A stretch of DNA of 64,000 nucleotides, taken from assembly GCA_016715905.1 (NCBI GenBank), contig JADJXI010000017.1, forward strand, positions 186,001 to 250,000, read 5' to 3'. The translations under genes were made by a program, and so were the position numbers. This document shows positions 1 to 9,118 of the stretch, one piece after another. Source of the DNA: Sphingobacteriaceae bacterium. GTDB lineage: Bacteria; Bacteroidota; Bacteroidia; B-17B0; Aurantibacillaceae. The stretch's first letter is position 1. The number at the start of each line of letters is the position of its first letter. The notes under the pieces are model-generated. The model worked only from the letters and a program-made list of their open reading frames with translations, had not been told where the DNA came from and did no database searches.

Positions 1-43
1 GAGTGATCCAAGCGTGAAATTAAAATAATTCGAAGGTTTGAGT

Positions 44-592
44 CTATTCTACCCTTTGCAAAACTTTGGCGTATTGCTGGTACAATTTAAGTTCTTTAGC
101 AATTTTTAACTCCCATTCCCTTTGCTTTTCACCATTCATTGATCCGTCGGTTTCTTCATCATATAAATCCTGAAAACGATCCATTTCTTCATCATTCTCT
201 TCATAAAGTTGTTGAATGGTGTTTTTTAGTTGTTCAAATTTTTTGATTTTCAACCCCGCAATTTTCTTTCGGAGTTTTCTGGCATAAAGTTCTACAATAT
301 CAAAATGCAATTGTTCGTGATTTAAAACTTCCGTTGAAATCCATTTTTTCTTTTTCCAGGATTTTTTCTTAAAAAAAACAGCTTCAACCCTCACCATTGT
401 ATATTGATTTATTTGTTGAATGTTCAACAATATATCATAAGCGGTTGAGGCTACCGCAAAACGCGCTTCGGGTTCGCCTTGAAAATCATTCCATGTTAAT
501 CTTTCTGATTCTACCCACAAAATAGTATCTTTTTTTTGAGCGGTAGCCTCGTATACTAAAAGTAAAAGTGTGTAAAAGACGATTGCTTTCAT
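44..592 (-). CDS. Secreted DUF922-like protein with an HExxH zinc motif
   Basis: The 182-residue product has a hydrophobic N-terminal signal (MKAIVFYTLLLL, ending near EATAQ). It also carries HEQLH followed by FD at residues 92-98, the zinc-protease-like signature of DUF922 proteins. The reading frame extends 16 codons further upstream, but the ATG at 590-592 gives a clean signal peptide and lies only 1 base after the lptD stop, so I chose it. The C-terminal half is lysine- and glutamate-rich and probably helical. The substrate is unknown. Tight spacing suggests co-transcription with lptD. Peptidase activity is inferred from the motif only. Confidence 0.7.
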   Translation of the reverse strand: MKAIVFYTLLLLVYEATAQKKDTILWVESERLTWNDFQGEPEARFAVASTAYDILLNIQQINQYTMVRVEAVFFKKKSWKKKKWISTEVLNHEQLHFDIVELYARKLRKKIAGLKIKKFEQLKNTIQQLYEENDEEMDRFQDLYDEETDGSMNGEKQREWELKIAKELKLYQQYAKVLQRVE

Positions 593-593
593 C

Positions 594-3176
594 TTAAAAA
601 TTATCGTAAGGTCTGCTTTGTTTCGGAATTTTAAAATCACGCAACATGGCTGTTTTCAAATTGATTACAATGCGATAGCTTTTATTTGAACCAAACGGAA
701 CCCAATCAATACGCGCTTCCCAACATTTTAAATCGCGATAAATATTAACCGTGGTATAACTAATTTTTTGAGAGGTAAAATCAAACCCACTGGTTAAACC
801 AATTTTCCAGAATTTAGTAGGCATTAAGTCACCGCTAAACATTAGAGAATGTGTGGGGTAAATTACCCTGTCTTCTATATTTCTTAATTCGAGTCCATAA
901 TTAATAAACAAATTCCAAGGTAATTTTTCATCTTTTACTAAATTATTTGCAGCGCCTTGTTCAACACCATTCGTGATGCTTGGATTTCTTTTTGCTTTGG
1001 CCGCTTCCAATAAATTACTGCTTAGTGAAGTGCTCACAATAAAATTAGCATTTTTAAATCTCCCTAACGGACCGCCGGTATTATACGCAAATTCATTTAT
1101 GCGGCGATTTGTGGTGAAATCATAAGCATAGGGATCAAAAAAAGCACTGGCTTGTACATCAAATTGTTTAAACAATTTTGTACGTGCCGATGTTCTTATA
1201 TCGCTCATGTGAAAACTGTCGGCAGCCATATTATAGGAAGCTCCAATACTGGCTTCTTGTAATAACGAGATTTTATTGTAGACATAACCTGAATCTGACA
1301 TTTTTTTAGTTTTAGCATCCAAGGTATTGTATAAATTAATGGATAACGCATTTTGTTCTCCTATACCCGGCCCTCCAAATAATGACTTTTCAAAAATACT
1401 GTAACGCGTAAAATTTCCAATGGTATCGGTTTGTACTTTTTTCCAAAACCCATATTGCTCTTTTCCAAAATCGGGTCGATACGTGTGAGCCAGTGTTGGA
1501 ATCATTAAATGACGAACCTGCGATAGTCTGCCTTTTTTATATAAATAATCAAAATATATTTTTGTATTCATACTGGTACTGTAACTCGCATCATAGCCGG
1601 CTACAAAACCGGTGGTGGTATCACTAATTACTTTAGGTGCTATAAAATCATTTTCAAATCTTTTACTTGTACTTTGCGTGTACATTACCGCATTAAAATT
1701 TAAGGCCGGGGTAATCGTAATGTATTTAAACAAATTAAAATTGGTAGATATAGGTAATGAATGTTTAATGCCATAACGCAATTTTTTATTTAAATCACCT
1801 TGAAATAAGGTGGTGTCGGCCCCGGACAAAGTATTTCTTGCTTCCAATAAATAATTCACCCCTATTTTATCAAAAACATTTTGCCTTACTGCATTTTCGC
1901 GTTTAAAAGGGAAGAAGCGATTTACGTTAAACGTTAAACCGGGTAAAGTAATTTCAGCATATTTTGTTTGGCTGTTTTGACTATGCATGGCATTGATGCT
2001 TAGTGAAGTGAGTTTAAAGGATTTTGTAAAATTAATATTGGATTGAAAAGTGTTGTTTAAAAATTCGCCGGAATTTAAGGCGTTAATTCTATTTATACGT
2101 TGGTTGTTTACAAAATTCACATTCGCTCCAAATCGCACACTAGGATTGCTTTTATTATCCTGATTATGCACCCACGCAACGCTATATGATTTATCCTTAC
2201 TGTATGAAGTGGGCACATCCTTATCGCCAAAATTAAAAGATTTGTATCCCAGGTTAACACTTCCGGCCGCCTTATACAAAACATAATAATTATTTGTAGT
2301 ACGCGCTGCCCAGCTTCCATTGGAATAAATATCTCCTTTAATAATCATATCGGTTTGCGGGTTGATGCCCCAATAATATCCGCCTTCCTGTAAAAAAAAG
2401 CCTTGCGAGGCAGATTGCCCCGGCATGGGTAATAAAATTCCGCTTTTTTGCTTTTTGGTATTTGGGAAAAAACCAAACGGTAATGCAAGCGGAGTTGGCA
2501 CTCCGCCAATTTCTAAATAAAGTGGGCCTGTTACTATTTTATCATTTGGAATAATTTTTGCCTTGGTTGCCCGAAATTTTGTTCTTGCATCCTCATCCTT
2601 ACACGGAATACAACGCATATCTTTCATGTAAATAACGTCGGTACTATCTTTTTTAATCTCGCTTCCCAAAACAAGTAATTCTCCCTGATGTGTTAAAGCA
2701 TTAAATATTTTTCCTTTTTTGGTTTTTAAATTGTACATAATTTTTTCGGCTGTCATTTCTTCATCTCCTTCCTTAAACACAGGATGACCAACAGCTTTAC
2801 CTAAACTATCTCTTTTTCCAAATGCCGTTACTATATTTTTTTTATAATCCACCTCAATAAATTCAGATTTTAAATCGATGTCGCCATAAGTTACATGTCC
2901 TTTACCGAACAAATAGAGTTTAGAATCTGACATAATGAAAACCATGCTATCCTCACCTAAATAACTTACTTTTCCCTCTAATTCCTCATTTTCAACCGTA
3001 TTTAAGGTATCGGGTTTAAATGTTTTTATTGTATCCGAGGGATTGGTTTGCGCGTTATACTTTACAGTGAAAGATATTAACAGAAGCAGGAAGAAAACTA
3101 CTTGGCTATTTAACGTTTTCGTCAAGTGTAAAAAGATATTTTTAAAAACCAAAAGGATTACAAATTGGCTAAGCAT
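594..3176 (-). CDS. lptD: LPS-assembly outer-membrane protein LptD (Bacteroidota type)
   Basis: The product (about 860 residues) has an N-terminal signal ending near KYNAQ. An OstA/LptA-like beta-jellyroll region follows (phrases such as VTYGDIDLKSEFIEVDY around residues 95-115), then a long C-terminal beta-barrel with alternating aromatic strands. In known LptD proteins the jellyroll receives lipopolysaccharide from the periplasmic bridge and the barrel inserts it into the outer leaflet. A CxxC (CIPC, about residue 190) sits between the two parts. The start is uncertain: the first ATG is used here, but in-frame TTG codons at 3152 or 3125 would give a more compact signal peptide. A TAGCTTTG box on the minus strand at 3178-3185 is so close to the first ATG that a later start is plausible. 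It is divergent from the amidase gene. Confidence 0.85.
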   Translation of the reverse strand: MLSQFVILLVFKNIFLHLTKTLNSQVVFFLLLLISFTVKYNAQTNPSDTIKTFKPDTLNTVENEELEGKVSYLGEDSMVFIMSDSKLYLFGKGHVTYGDIDLKSEFIEVDYKKNIVTAFGKRDSLGKAVGHPVFKEGDEEMTAEKIMYNLKTKKGKIFNALTHQGELLVLGSEIKKDSTDVIYMKDMRCIPCKDEDARTKFRATKAKIIPNDKIVTGPLYLEIGGVPTPLALPFGFFPNTKKQKSGILLPMPGQSASQGFFLQEGGYYWGINPQTDMIIKGDIYSNGSWAARTTNNYYVLYKAAGSVNLGYKSFNFGDKDVPTSYSKDKSYSVAWVHNQDNKSNPSVRFGANVNFVNNQRINRINALNSGEFLNNTFQSNINFTKSFKLTSLSINAMHSQNSQTKYAEITLPGLTFNVNRFFPFKRENAVRQNVFDKIGVNYLLEARNTLSGADTTLFQGDLNKKLRYGIKHSLPISTNFNLFKYITITPALNFNAVMYTQSTSKRFENDFIAPKVISDTTTGFVAGYDASYSTSMNTKIYFDYLYKKGRLSQVRHLMIPTLAHTYRPDFGKEQYGFWKKVQTDTIGNFTRYSIFEKSLFGGPGIGEQNALSINLYNTLDAKTKKMSDSGYVYNKISLLQEASIGASYNMAADSFHMSDIRTSARTKLFKQFDVQASAFFDPYAYDFTTNRRINEFAYNTGGPLGRFKNANFIVSTSLSSNLLEAAKAKRNPSITNGVEQGAANNLVKDEKLPWNLFINYGLELRNIEDRVIYPTHSLMFSGDLMPTKFWKIGLTSGFDFTSQKISYTTVNIYRDLKCWEARIDWVPFGSNKSYRIVINLKTAMLRDFKIPKQSRPYDNF

Positions 3177-3224
3177 ACAAAGCTACAATTGTTTATGTGA
3201 AAAAGGCTAATTTATAGAAGAGAG

Positions 3225-4679
3225 ATGGTTAAAAAATTACAATATTTATCCCTGATAGCAGGCCTATTCGTCCTGTCTATTTCTTTCATTCCGCCTAGAG
3301 GAAAAGGCAGCGGTATTAAAATTATTGTGATTGACCCCGGACATGGAGGAAAAGATCCGGGATGTAATGGGGTTTCCCATAAAGAAAAAGATGTATCGCT
3401 GGCTGTGGCCTTAAAACTGGGTAAATTGATAGAAGATAACTTAAAAGATGTTAAAGTTATTTATACCCGTACCACAGATGTTTTTGTTGAATTAGAAGAA
3501 AGAGCACAAATTGCGAATAGAAATAAAGCTGATTTATTTATTTCTATTCATTGCAATGCAGCCGGAAAAGTAGTTTACATAAAGGACAAAAAAACCGGTA
3601 AAAAAAGAGTAAAAACCTACAAAAACAAAAAAGGGAAGTATGTGCCGGTAGAAAAACCTAATCCAGTTCCCTTTGGAACGGAAACTTATGTGATGGGACT
3701 GAAAAATGAAGAAGGAAAGATGAAAGTGGCCACGCGAGAAAACTCCGCTATATTTTTAGAAGACAACTATGAAACCAAATACGGCGGATTTGATCCGGAG
3801 AGTGAAGAGAGTTACATCATCATGAGCAATTACACTTCAGCTTATGTATTACAAAGCGCGAGTTTGGCTGTTAAATTACAAGAAGAATACACTAAAAAAG
3901 CGGGACGGTATGATCGAGGTGTACATCGCCAAAGCATTTGGGTTTTATGGAGAACATCTATGCCGAGTATTTTAACTGAAATAGGTTATTTAACCAATCC
4001 GTTGGAAGAAAAATTTTTAGCCAGCGAACAAGGCCAGGATTACTTGGCCAAAGCCATCTTCAGGGGTTTAAGAAGGTATAAAGATGAACAAGACGGAAAT
4101 AAAAAAGAATATAACGATGACATTGAAAAACAGGAACCCTTAGAAAATGAAAATATTAAAGCCGGAAATATACCGGGACAAAAACACCACGATGAAGATG
4201 AAGAAGATGAAGAAGACGAAAAACCAAAAGAAGAAAAAAAGTTGGTAAATAAAGATTCGCTAATTGTTAACGAAAAAAACAAGGCGGATACAATACAGAT
4301 AGCAGAACAAAACCAGGATTCATTAGATGCAAAAGCTATAGCTGAAAAATTTAAGGAACAACAAAAGTCTGAAGAAAAAAAACCGGAAGAAGAAAAGAAA
4401 GTAGTTGACGAACAAAAAATAAGATTTAAAGTGCAATTTGCCAGTAGTGATGCTGAACTTAATTTAAATGAAAAAAAATTTAGTGATATAAAAGACGGAG
4501 CTTTTTACAAACAGAAAAACGTATTAAAATATACTTCCGGAAATTTTAAAACCATGAAAGAGGCTGCTGCACATCAACATGTACTGAGAGAAAAAGGTTT
4601 TAAAGATTGTTTTGTAATAGCTATGAAAGGTGAAGAACGAATGGATCTGATGGAAGCTAAAAAAGAAACCGGGCAATAA
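3225..4679 (+). CDS. N-acetylmuramoyl-L-alanine amidase (Amidase_3) with SPOR-like C-terminus
   Basis: This is a secreted peptidoglycan amidase of 484 residues. After a signal (residues 1-22) comes an Amidase_3 domain. It has the zinc ligands H40 (IDPGHGG), E54 (SHKEKD) and H109 (ISIHCN), and the catalytic glutamate E252 (LTEIGYLTN). A basic insertion rich in lysine (about 117-140) lies between the third ligand and the rest of the domain. Residues about 285-395 form a highly charged, low-complexity Glu/Lys/Asp linker. Residues about 400-470 (IRFKVQFASS to GFKDCFVIA) resemble a SPOR domain, which binds denuded glycan strands at division sites. The catalytic domain is confident; the SPOR assignment is by shape. 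The gene is divergent from lptD. Confidence 0.88.
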   Translation: MVKKLQYLSLIAGLFVLSISFIPPRGKGSGIKIIVIDPGHGGKDPGCNGVSHKEKDVSLAVALKLGKLIEDNLKDVKVIYTRTTDVFVELEERAQIANRNKADLFISIHCNAAGKVVYIKDKKTGKKRVKTYKNKKGKYVPVEKPNPVPFGTETYVMGLKNEEGKMKVATRENSAIFLEDNYETKYGGFDPESEESYIIMSNYTSAYVLQSASLAVKLQEEYTKKAGRYDRGVHRQSIWVLWRTSMPSILTEIGYLTNPLEEKFLASEQGQDYLAKAIFRGLRRYKDEQDGNKKEYNDDIEKQEPLENENIKAGNIPGQKHHDEDEEDEEDEKPKEEKKLVNKDSLIVNEKNKADTIQIAEQNQDSLDAKAIAEKFKEQQKSEEKKPEEEKKVVDEQKIRFKVQFASSDAELNLNEKKFSDIKDGAFYKQKNVLKYTSGNFKTMKEAAAHQHVLREKGFKDCFVIAMKGEERMDLMEAKKETGQ

Positions 4680-4741
4680 GTAAAATTGAAAATTATTTGA
4701 TTGTATAGAAAAGAGATTAGACAAAAAAAAGAATAATCTAA

Positions 4742-6244
4742 TCAATCATTTTTAATTAATCTATTTATGGTTTTACCAATAAATTGAAACGAGGGTAAAA
4801 GAGCGTTTTGAATACGTTGCGCATAATAAATTGAATCAAGAATTTCTTTATTCTTTTGGGAAAGTTCTTGGTTTTGATGTTCAATCTCAGTTTTCTTATG
4901 CTCCAATTCACTGTTAAGCCGGCTTAACAATGCATTTGCTTTTCTTTTATTTCTAAACCCAACGAATAAAACAATTGCAAACACAAGAATTAAAATTCCT
5001 AAAAACGAAATTAGTGTTGAAATATTCCTTTGGTGTTTAATTTCTTCGTTTTTAAAATTTGTTTCTATATTTAGCTGATCGATCTGAAGTTGTTTTTTAT
5101 CTGATTCGTATTTAGAATTCATTTCTGCAATTTGTTTTGCCGATTCCTTTTTGTTTAACTTATTAATTACATCAATTTGCTTTTTAGAAAATAAATAAGC
5201 CTTTTCATAATCTTTTTTTTGTGAATATGCGCTTGCAAAATGTTCAAAGTTTATTTGCTCGATTAGTAAATCATTGAATTCTGAATTAAGGTTTGAGCTT
5301 ATTTCCAAATGATGCAGCGCTTGCGTAGGATCATTCAAAGTGAGAAAAAAACCGGCTAAATTAGAATGGGTCAACATCAATTCATGCTTATCGCCTAATG
5401 CTTCTTTTGCCTTTAAAGATTTCAAATAAAATACTCTAGCTTTGTCATAATTTTTTTCAAGCATATAAACGTTGGCTAAATTTTCCGAAATGGAGGCCAG
5501 GGTTTTATTGTTGTTGAATTTTAAAGCTATCTTTTCGGCTTCCAAAAAGTATTTTTTTGTAGAATCTAACGACCCTAACTCGGCATAACAAATTCCGATA
5601 CTCATTAAAGTACTTGCAAGGGCCTGTTCTTCTTTTTCCTTTAACTTATATTCCCTAGCCTTTAAGAAATAATCGATTGCAACATCATATTCCGATTTAT
5701 GCAAATAATTAGTGCCAATGTTATGATATGCTCGAGAACAAATCTTAGGAATATTGTGTTTAGTAGCTAATGTGGCAGCTTGAATATTTAATTTGACAGC
5801 TTCAGTACTTTTATTTTGTTTATCGTTGGCAGAAGCGAACGTTATCATAAAATTGCAATAACTTGCCGTATCCTTTTGATCTAACGCTAATTTGAAACAT
5901 TCTTCCTGATAAGATAATACAGTATCAACACTTCCAAAATAATATTCTGTTTGTAAATAATTGTTCCATCCTTTTATCACCCAATTTTTATTCTTTGATT
6001 TACGCATTACGGCAATATTATTTTTGGCAAAACCCAAAGCTTTAACCGGTTTGAATTCTAAGTAGAAATTAGTTAACTTAATATTTGCTATAATAAGTGA
6101 TGTATCTTTTAGATTTGGCAATAGATTTTCAATTGAGTCTGCTCTTGCTTGCCTTTTTTGATCCACTTGAGCGTTCAGCATTGCGTGATTAAAATAGCAA
6201 AGTATGCAAATATAAAACAGGGTTATCTTATGCTTCCAGCTCAT
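4742..6244 (-). CDS. Secreted TPR / membrane / coiled-coil protein lacking an output domain
   Basis: The 500-residue product starts with a signal peptide (cleavage near MLNAQ), followed by about seven periplasmic TPR units (residues 60-370). A transmembrane helix (about 415-437, ISFLGILILVFAIVLF) and a cytoplasmic coiled coil come next. The coiled coil leads into KNKEILDSIYYAQRIQ, the linker that precedes the SpoIIE phosphatase domain in full-length relatives such as the protein at 9115-11091. Here the protein stops about 20 residues later (TINRLIKND), so no phosphatase is present. The downstream gap is short (62 bases to the amidase stop) and I see no phosphatase remnant in it. It probably senses or scaffolds at the membrane; the function is unknown. 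Confidence 0.75.
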   Translation of the reverse strand: MSWKHKITLFYICILCYFNHAMLNAQVDQKRQARADSIENLLPNLKDTSLIIANIKLTNFYLEFKPVKALGFAKNNIAVMRKSKNKNWVIKGWNNYLQTEYYFGSVDTVLSYQEECFKLALDQKDTASYCNFMITFASANDKQNKSTEAVKLNIQAATLATKHNIPKICSRAYHNIGTNYLHKSEYDVAIDYFLKAREYKLKEKEEQALASTLMSIGICYAELGSLDSTKKYFLEAEKIALKFNNNKTLASISENLANVYMLEKNYDKARVFYLKSLKAKEALGDKHELMLTHSNLAGFFLTLNDPTQALHHLEISSNLNSEFNDLLIEQINFEHFASAYSQKKDYEKAYLFSKKQIDVINKLNKKESAKQIAEMNSKYESDKKQLQIDQLNIETNFKNEEIKHQRNISTLISFLGILILVFAIVLFVGFRNKRKANALLSRLNSELEHKKTEIEHQNQELSQKNKEILDSIYYAQRIQNALLPSFQFIGKTINRLIKND

Positions 6245-6295
6245 ACAGAATAATAAATTTAGGAATATATTCTTTCTGTTTCAGCTTTTTTGACA

Positions 6296-6994
6296 TCAAC
6301 TTCTCATTTTTTCCGCAAATTCTAATGGATCCACTGCATGTTCTAATTTAAAATCTCCTATTCTTGTTCTCCTCAATTTTAACAAATGAGCTCCACTGTT
6401 CAAGGCTAAACCGAAATCTCTGGCCATGCTTCTGATGTAGGTTCCTTTACTGCAAACGACTCTAAAATCCACCTGCGGTAATTCTATTCGTGTAATTTCA
6501 AATTCTTTTATTTCAATTTCTCGAGCTTTTAATTCTACTTCCTTTCCCTCACGCGCTAAGGCATAAGCCCGTTTGCCATCAATTTGAATTGCACTGAATA
6601 ATGGTGGAACCTGATTTTGTATACCAACAAATTGTTTAGCTATTTGAAAAATAGAATCATTGGAAATATGATCAATTGGAAAAGTACAATCAACCGGTTT
6701 TTCTAAATCAAAACAAGGTGTTGTAGCACCAATAAAAAAAGTGCCGGTGTATTCTTTTTCCATATCCATCCACTCATTAATGGTTTTAGTTTTTTTCCCG
6801 GTACAAATAATAAGTAAACCTGTAGCTAAAGGATCGAGTGTGCCGGCATGACCAATTTTAGGTTTTACCTTTGTACCTTCAATGATCAATGATGGGTGAT
6901 TTTTAATGGCGTGTTTTAATTTATTCACCGCCTGAAAGCTGCTCCAAGTATAAGGTTTATCAATTAATAATATTTCTCCATTGTAAAAATCCAA
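6296..6994 (-). CDS. truB: tRNA pseudouridine(55) synthase TruB
   Basis: TruB converts U55 in the T-loop of tRNAs to pseudouridine. The product has the family start ILLIDKPYTWSS, the catalytic motif GHAGTLDPLATG with the active Asp at residue 54, and the later block GTYIRSMARDFG. I place the start at a TTG (6992-6994), giving 232 residues and beginning DFYNGEILLIDKP, as TruB proteins usually do. The frame stays open upstream to an ATG at 7084, but that would overlap the metF coding end by 67 bases and add an unrelated N-terminus. The gene follows metF by 23 bases in the same direction. Confidence 0.9.
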   Translation of the reverse strand: MDFYNGEILLIDKPYTWSSFQAVNKLKHAIKNHPSLIIEGTKVKPKIGHAGTLDPLATGLLIICTGKKTKTINEWMDMEKEYTGTFFIGATTPCFDLEKPVDCTFPIDHISNDSIFQIAKQFVGIQNQVPPLFSAIQIDGKRAYALAREGKEVELKAREIEIKEFEITRIELPQVDFRVVCSKGTYIRSMARDFGLALNSGAHLLKLRRTRIGDFKLEHAVDPLEFAEKMRS

Positions 6995-7017
6995 TTGATA
7001 AAAAATAAATAGTTTAA

Positions 7018-7971
7018 TTAAAACACTTCTTTCGCAACGCGTTTGGTGGCTTCTGAGGCGCCCATGGTATAAAAATGCAAACAAGGCACATTGGCTTTAA
7101 CCAATTCTTTGGATTGCTGAATACACCAATTAATACCAGCTTCTTTTACGGCTTTATCGTCTTTACATTTTTCCAATTCTTCATGAAAAGGTTCGGGAAT
7201 ATCAATGTGAAATATTTTTGGTAATGTAGTGATTTGCTTTTTAGAACTTAATATTTTTAAGCCTGGAATAATAGGAACATTAATTCCGTTTTTACGGCAA
7301 ATTTCAACAAAATCAAAATACTTTTTATTATCGTAAAACATTTGTGTTACCACGTATTCTGCTCCTGCATCCACCTTGGCTTTTAAATATTTTAAATCAC
7401 TATTTAAATTGGGGGCTTCAAAATGTTTTTCGGGGTAGGCCGCCACTCCAATACAAAAATTTGTAGGTGCAGCATCTTTCATTTCCTCATCCAGGTAAAT
7501 CGCATCATTCATGCATTTAATCTGTTTAACTAAATCGAGTGCGTAAGGATGTCCGCCCGGCTCCGGTATAAAATTAGCTTCCGATTTAATGCTGTCGCCT
7601 CGAAGCGCTAATACATTATCAATACCTAAAAATTGCAAATCTATTAATGCATTTTCCGTTTCTTCGCGTGTAAAACCACCGCAAATGATATGCGGAACAG
7701 CTTCAACATCGTATTTATTCATAATTGCGGCACATATACCAACAGTACCCGGACGCTTTCTCGTACTCACTTTTTCTAAATATCCTCCTTCACGCTTTTT
7801 ATAAATGTACTCCTCCCTATGGTAAGTTACATCCACAAAGGCAGGTTTAAACTCCATGAGCGGATCAATCCCATCATATATACTTTGTATGCTTTTCCCC
7901 TTTAAAGGAGGTAATATTTCAATAGAAAATAAGGTGCTTTTACTTTGTGCTAACTTTTGTGTGAGTTTCAT
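7018..7971 (-). CDS. metF: Methylenetetrahydrofolate reductase MetF
   Basis: This 317-residue FAD enzyme reduces 5,10-methylene- to 5-methyl-tetrahydrofolate, the methyl donor for methionine synthesis. Family features are FSIEILPP near residue 15 (equivalent to the usual FEFFPP), VDVTYHREE (the catalytic-Glu region follows the first strands), LALRGDS around residue 130, VTQMFYDN near 215 and IIPGLKIL near 240. Its length is close to that of E. coli MetF (296). It lies between the NifU-like gene (37 bases upstream) and truB, all on the minus strand, and is likely co-transcribed with them. Confidence 0.93.
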   Translation of the reverse strand: MKLTQKLAQSKSTLFSIEILPPLKGKSIQSIYDGIDPLMEFKPAFVDVTYHREEYIYKKREGGYLEKVSTRKRPGTVGICAAIMNKYDVEAVPHIICGGFTREETENALIDLQFLGIDNVLALRGDSIKSEANFIPEPGGHPYALDLVKQIKCMNDAIYLDEEMKDAAPTNFCIGVAAYPEKHFEAPNLNSDLKYLKAKVDAGAEYVVTQMFYDNKKYFDFVEICRKNGINVPIIPGLKILSSKKQITTLPKIFHIDIPEPFHEELEKCKDDKAVKEAGINWCIQQSKELVKANVPCLHFYTMGASEATKRVAKEVF

Positions 7972-8007
7972 TTAATTTGATATTTTTCAAACTACCGGAG
8001 TATTTGA

Positions 8008-8244
8008 TTACGTGTTTACAGCAATAATTTCTTTTATTTCAGGAACGGCACGTTTAATTGTTTCTTCAATGCCAGACTTCATGGTCATATGACTCATGTT
8101 ACAGGTTTTACAGGCACCTTTTAATTCTAACTTCAATACCCGATCAATACTGATGTCAACTACCTCCACATTACCACCGTCAGCTTCCAAATAAGGACGA
8201 ATGGTATTTAAAGCCTCTTCTACTCTGTTTTTTAAATCTTCCAT
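8008..8244 (-). CDS. NifU-like C-terminal domain Fe-S scaffold protein
   Basis: This 78-residue protein consists almost only of a NifU C-terminal domain. It has IRPYLEADGGNVEVVD near the start and the cluster-binding CKTC (Cys45, Cys48) in the LKGACKTCNMS context. Proteins of this type (the NfuA/NifU-C family) hold and pass on iron-sulfur clusters. It is the first gene of a minus-strand run with metF and truB. A TATCTTTG box at 8256-8263 on the minus strand is a candidate -7 element for this operon; no clear -33 element accompanies it. Confidence 0.88.
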   Translation of the reverse strand: MEDLKNRVEEALNTIRPYLEADGGNVEVVDISIDRVLKLELKGACKTCNMSHMTMKSGIEETIKRAVPEIKEIIAVNT

Positions 8245-8380
8245 GAATTAAGGCTCAAAGATACAAGGAATGCTTAAATAAAAAAACCATCTTTCATATA
8301 ATCAAGATATAGCATCCATGCCATGCATTGAAAATAGAATAACATTTGTTAAAACCCCCAAAATTTGTGTTCTTTACATC

Positions 8381-9118
8381 GTGAATGAAGAGCACTTGAT
8401 ATTTGGTACCCGTGCCGTAATTGAAGCCTTGGAAGCCGGTAAGGAAATTGAAAAAATTTTACTGCAAAAAGGTTTATCCAATGAGTTGTACCATAAACTA
8501 CGTGCCGCATTAAAAGGCCAGAATATACCTTTACAATTTGTACCGCCGGAAAAATTAAACCGATTAACCACCGGAAATCACCAAGGAGTAATTGCTTACT
8601 TAACAGAAATTACTTATTACCAAGTTGAAGACTTATTAACTCAAGTTTTTGAAAGTGGTAAAACGCCATTGGTTTTAATGTTGGATAGAATTACTGATGT
8701 AAGAAATTTTGGAGCTATAGCCCGAACAGCAGAATGCGCGGGAGTTGATTTCATAATCATTCCAACAAGAGGATCAGCCTTAATAAACGGAGATGCCATT
8801 AAAACTAGCGCCGGAGCATTGCATAGAATACCGGTTTGCAGAGAGGAAAATTTAAAAGATACGCTGGCCTATTTAAAAGAAAGCGGATTACAAATTATTG
8901 CCTGCCATGAAAAAACCGACAAATTAATTTACGAGGTTAATTTTAAAGAACCGGTATTAATTATTATGGGCAATGAGGAGAGCGGGATAAGTAACGAGTA
9001 TTTGAAAAGGAGCGATGCGCAGGTAAAAATTCCTATGCCCGGAAAAACCGCTTCATTAAATGTATCGGTAGCAACCGGAATCGTTTTATTTGAAGCAGTG
9101 AAACAAAGAATAAGTTAA
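8381..9118 (+). CDS. rlmB: 23S rRNA 2'-O-methyltransferase, RlmB/TrmH (SpoU) family
   Basis: This SPOUT-class RNA 2'-O-ribose methyltransferase has 245 residues. It begins with a substrate-binding domain (EEHLIFGTRAVIEAL). The three SpoU motifs follow: ITDVRNFGAIARTAE (motif 1), MGNEESGIS (motif 2) and PMPGKTASLNVSVATGI (motif 3, the knot). RlmB methylates G2251 of 23S rRNA; which family member this is remains inferred. I use a GTG start (8381-8383) because the product then begins where the family does and matches RlmB length. The open frame continues upstream to an ATG at 8318 with no homologous residues. It converges on, and overlaps by 4 bases, the phosphatase gene. Confidence 0.88.
   Translation: MNEEHLIFGTRAVIEALEAGKEIEKILLQKGLSNELYHKLRAALKGQNIPLQFVPPEKLNRLTTGNHQGVIAYLTEITYYQVEDLLTQVFESGKTPLVLMLDRITDVRNFGAIARTAECAGVDFIIIPTRGSALINGDAIKTSAGALHRIPVCREENLKDTLAYLKESGLQIIACHEKTDKLIYEVNFKEPVLIIMGNEESGISNEYLKRSDAQVKIPMPGKTASLNVSVATGIVLFEAVKQRIS

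Noticed and set aside
6994..7084. The longer truB start at ATG 7082-7084
   Set aside because: It would overlap the metF coding end and add 30 residues unlike any TruB N-terminus.
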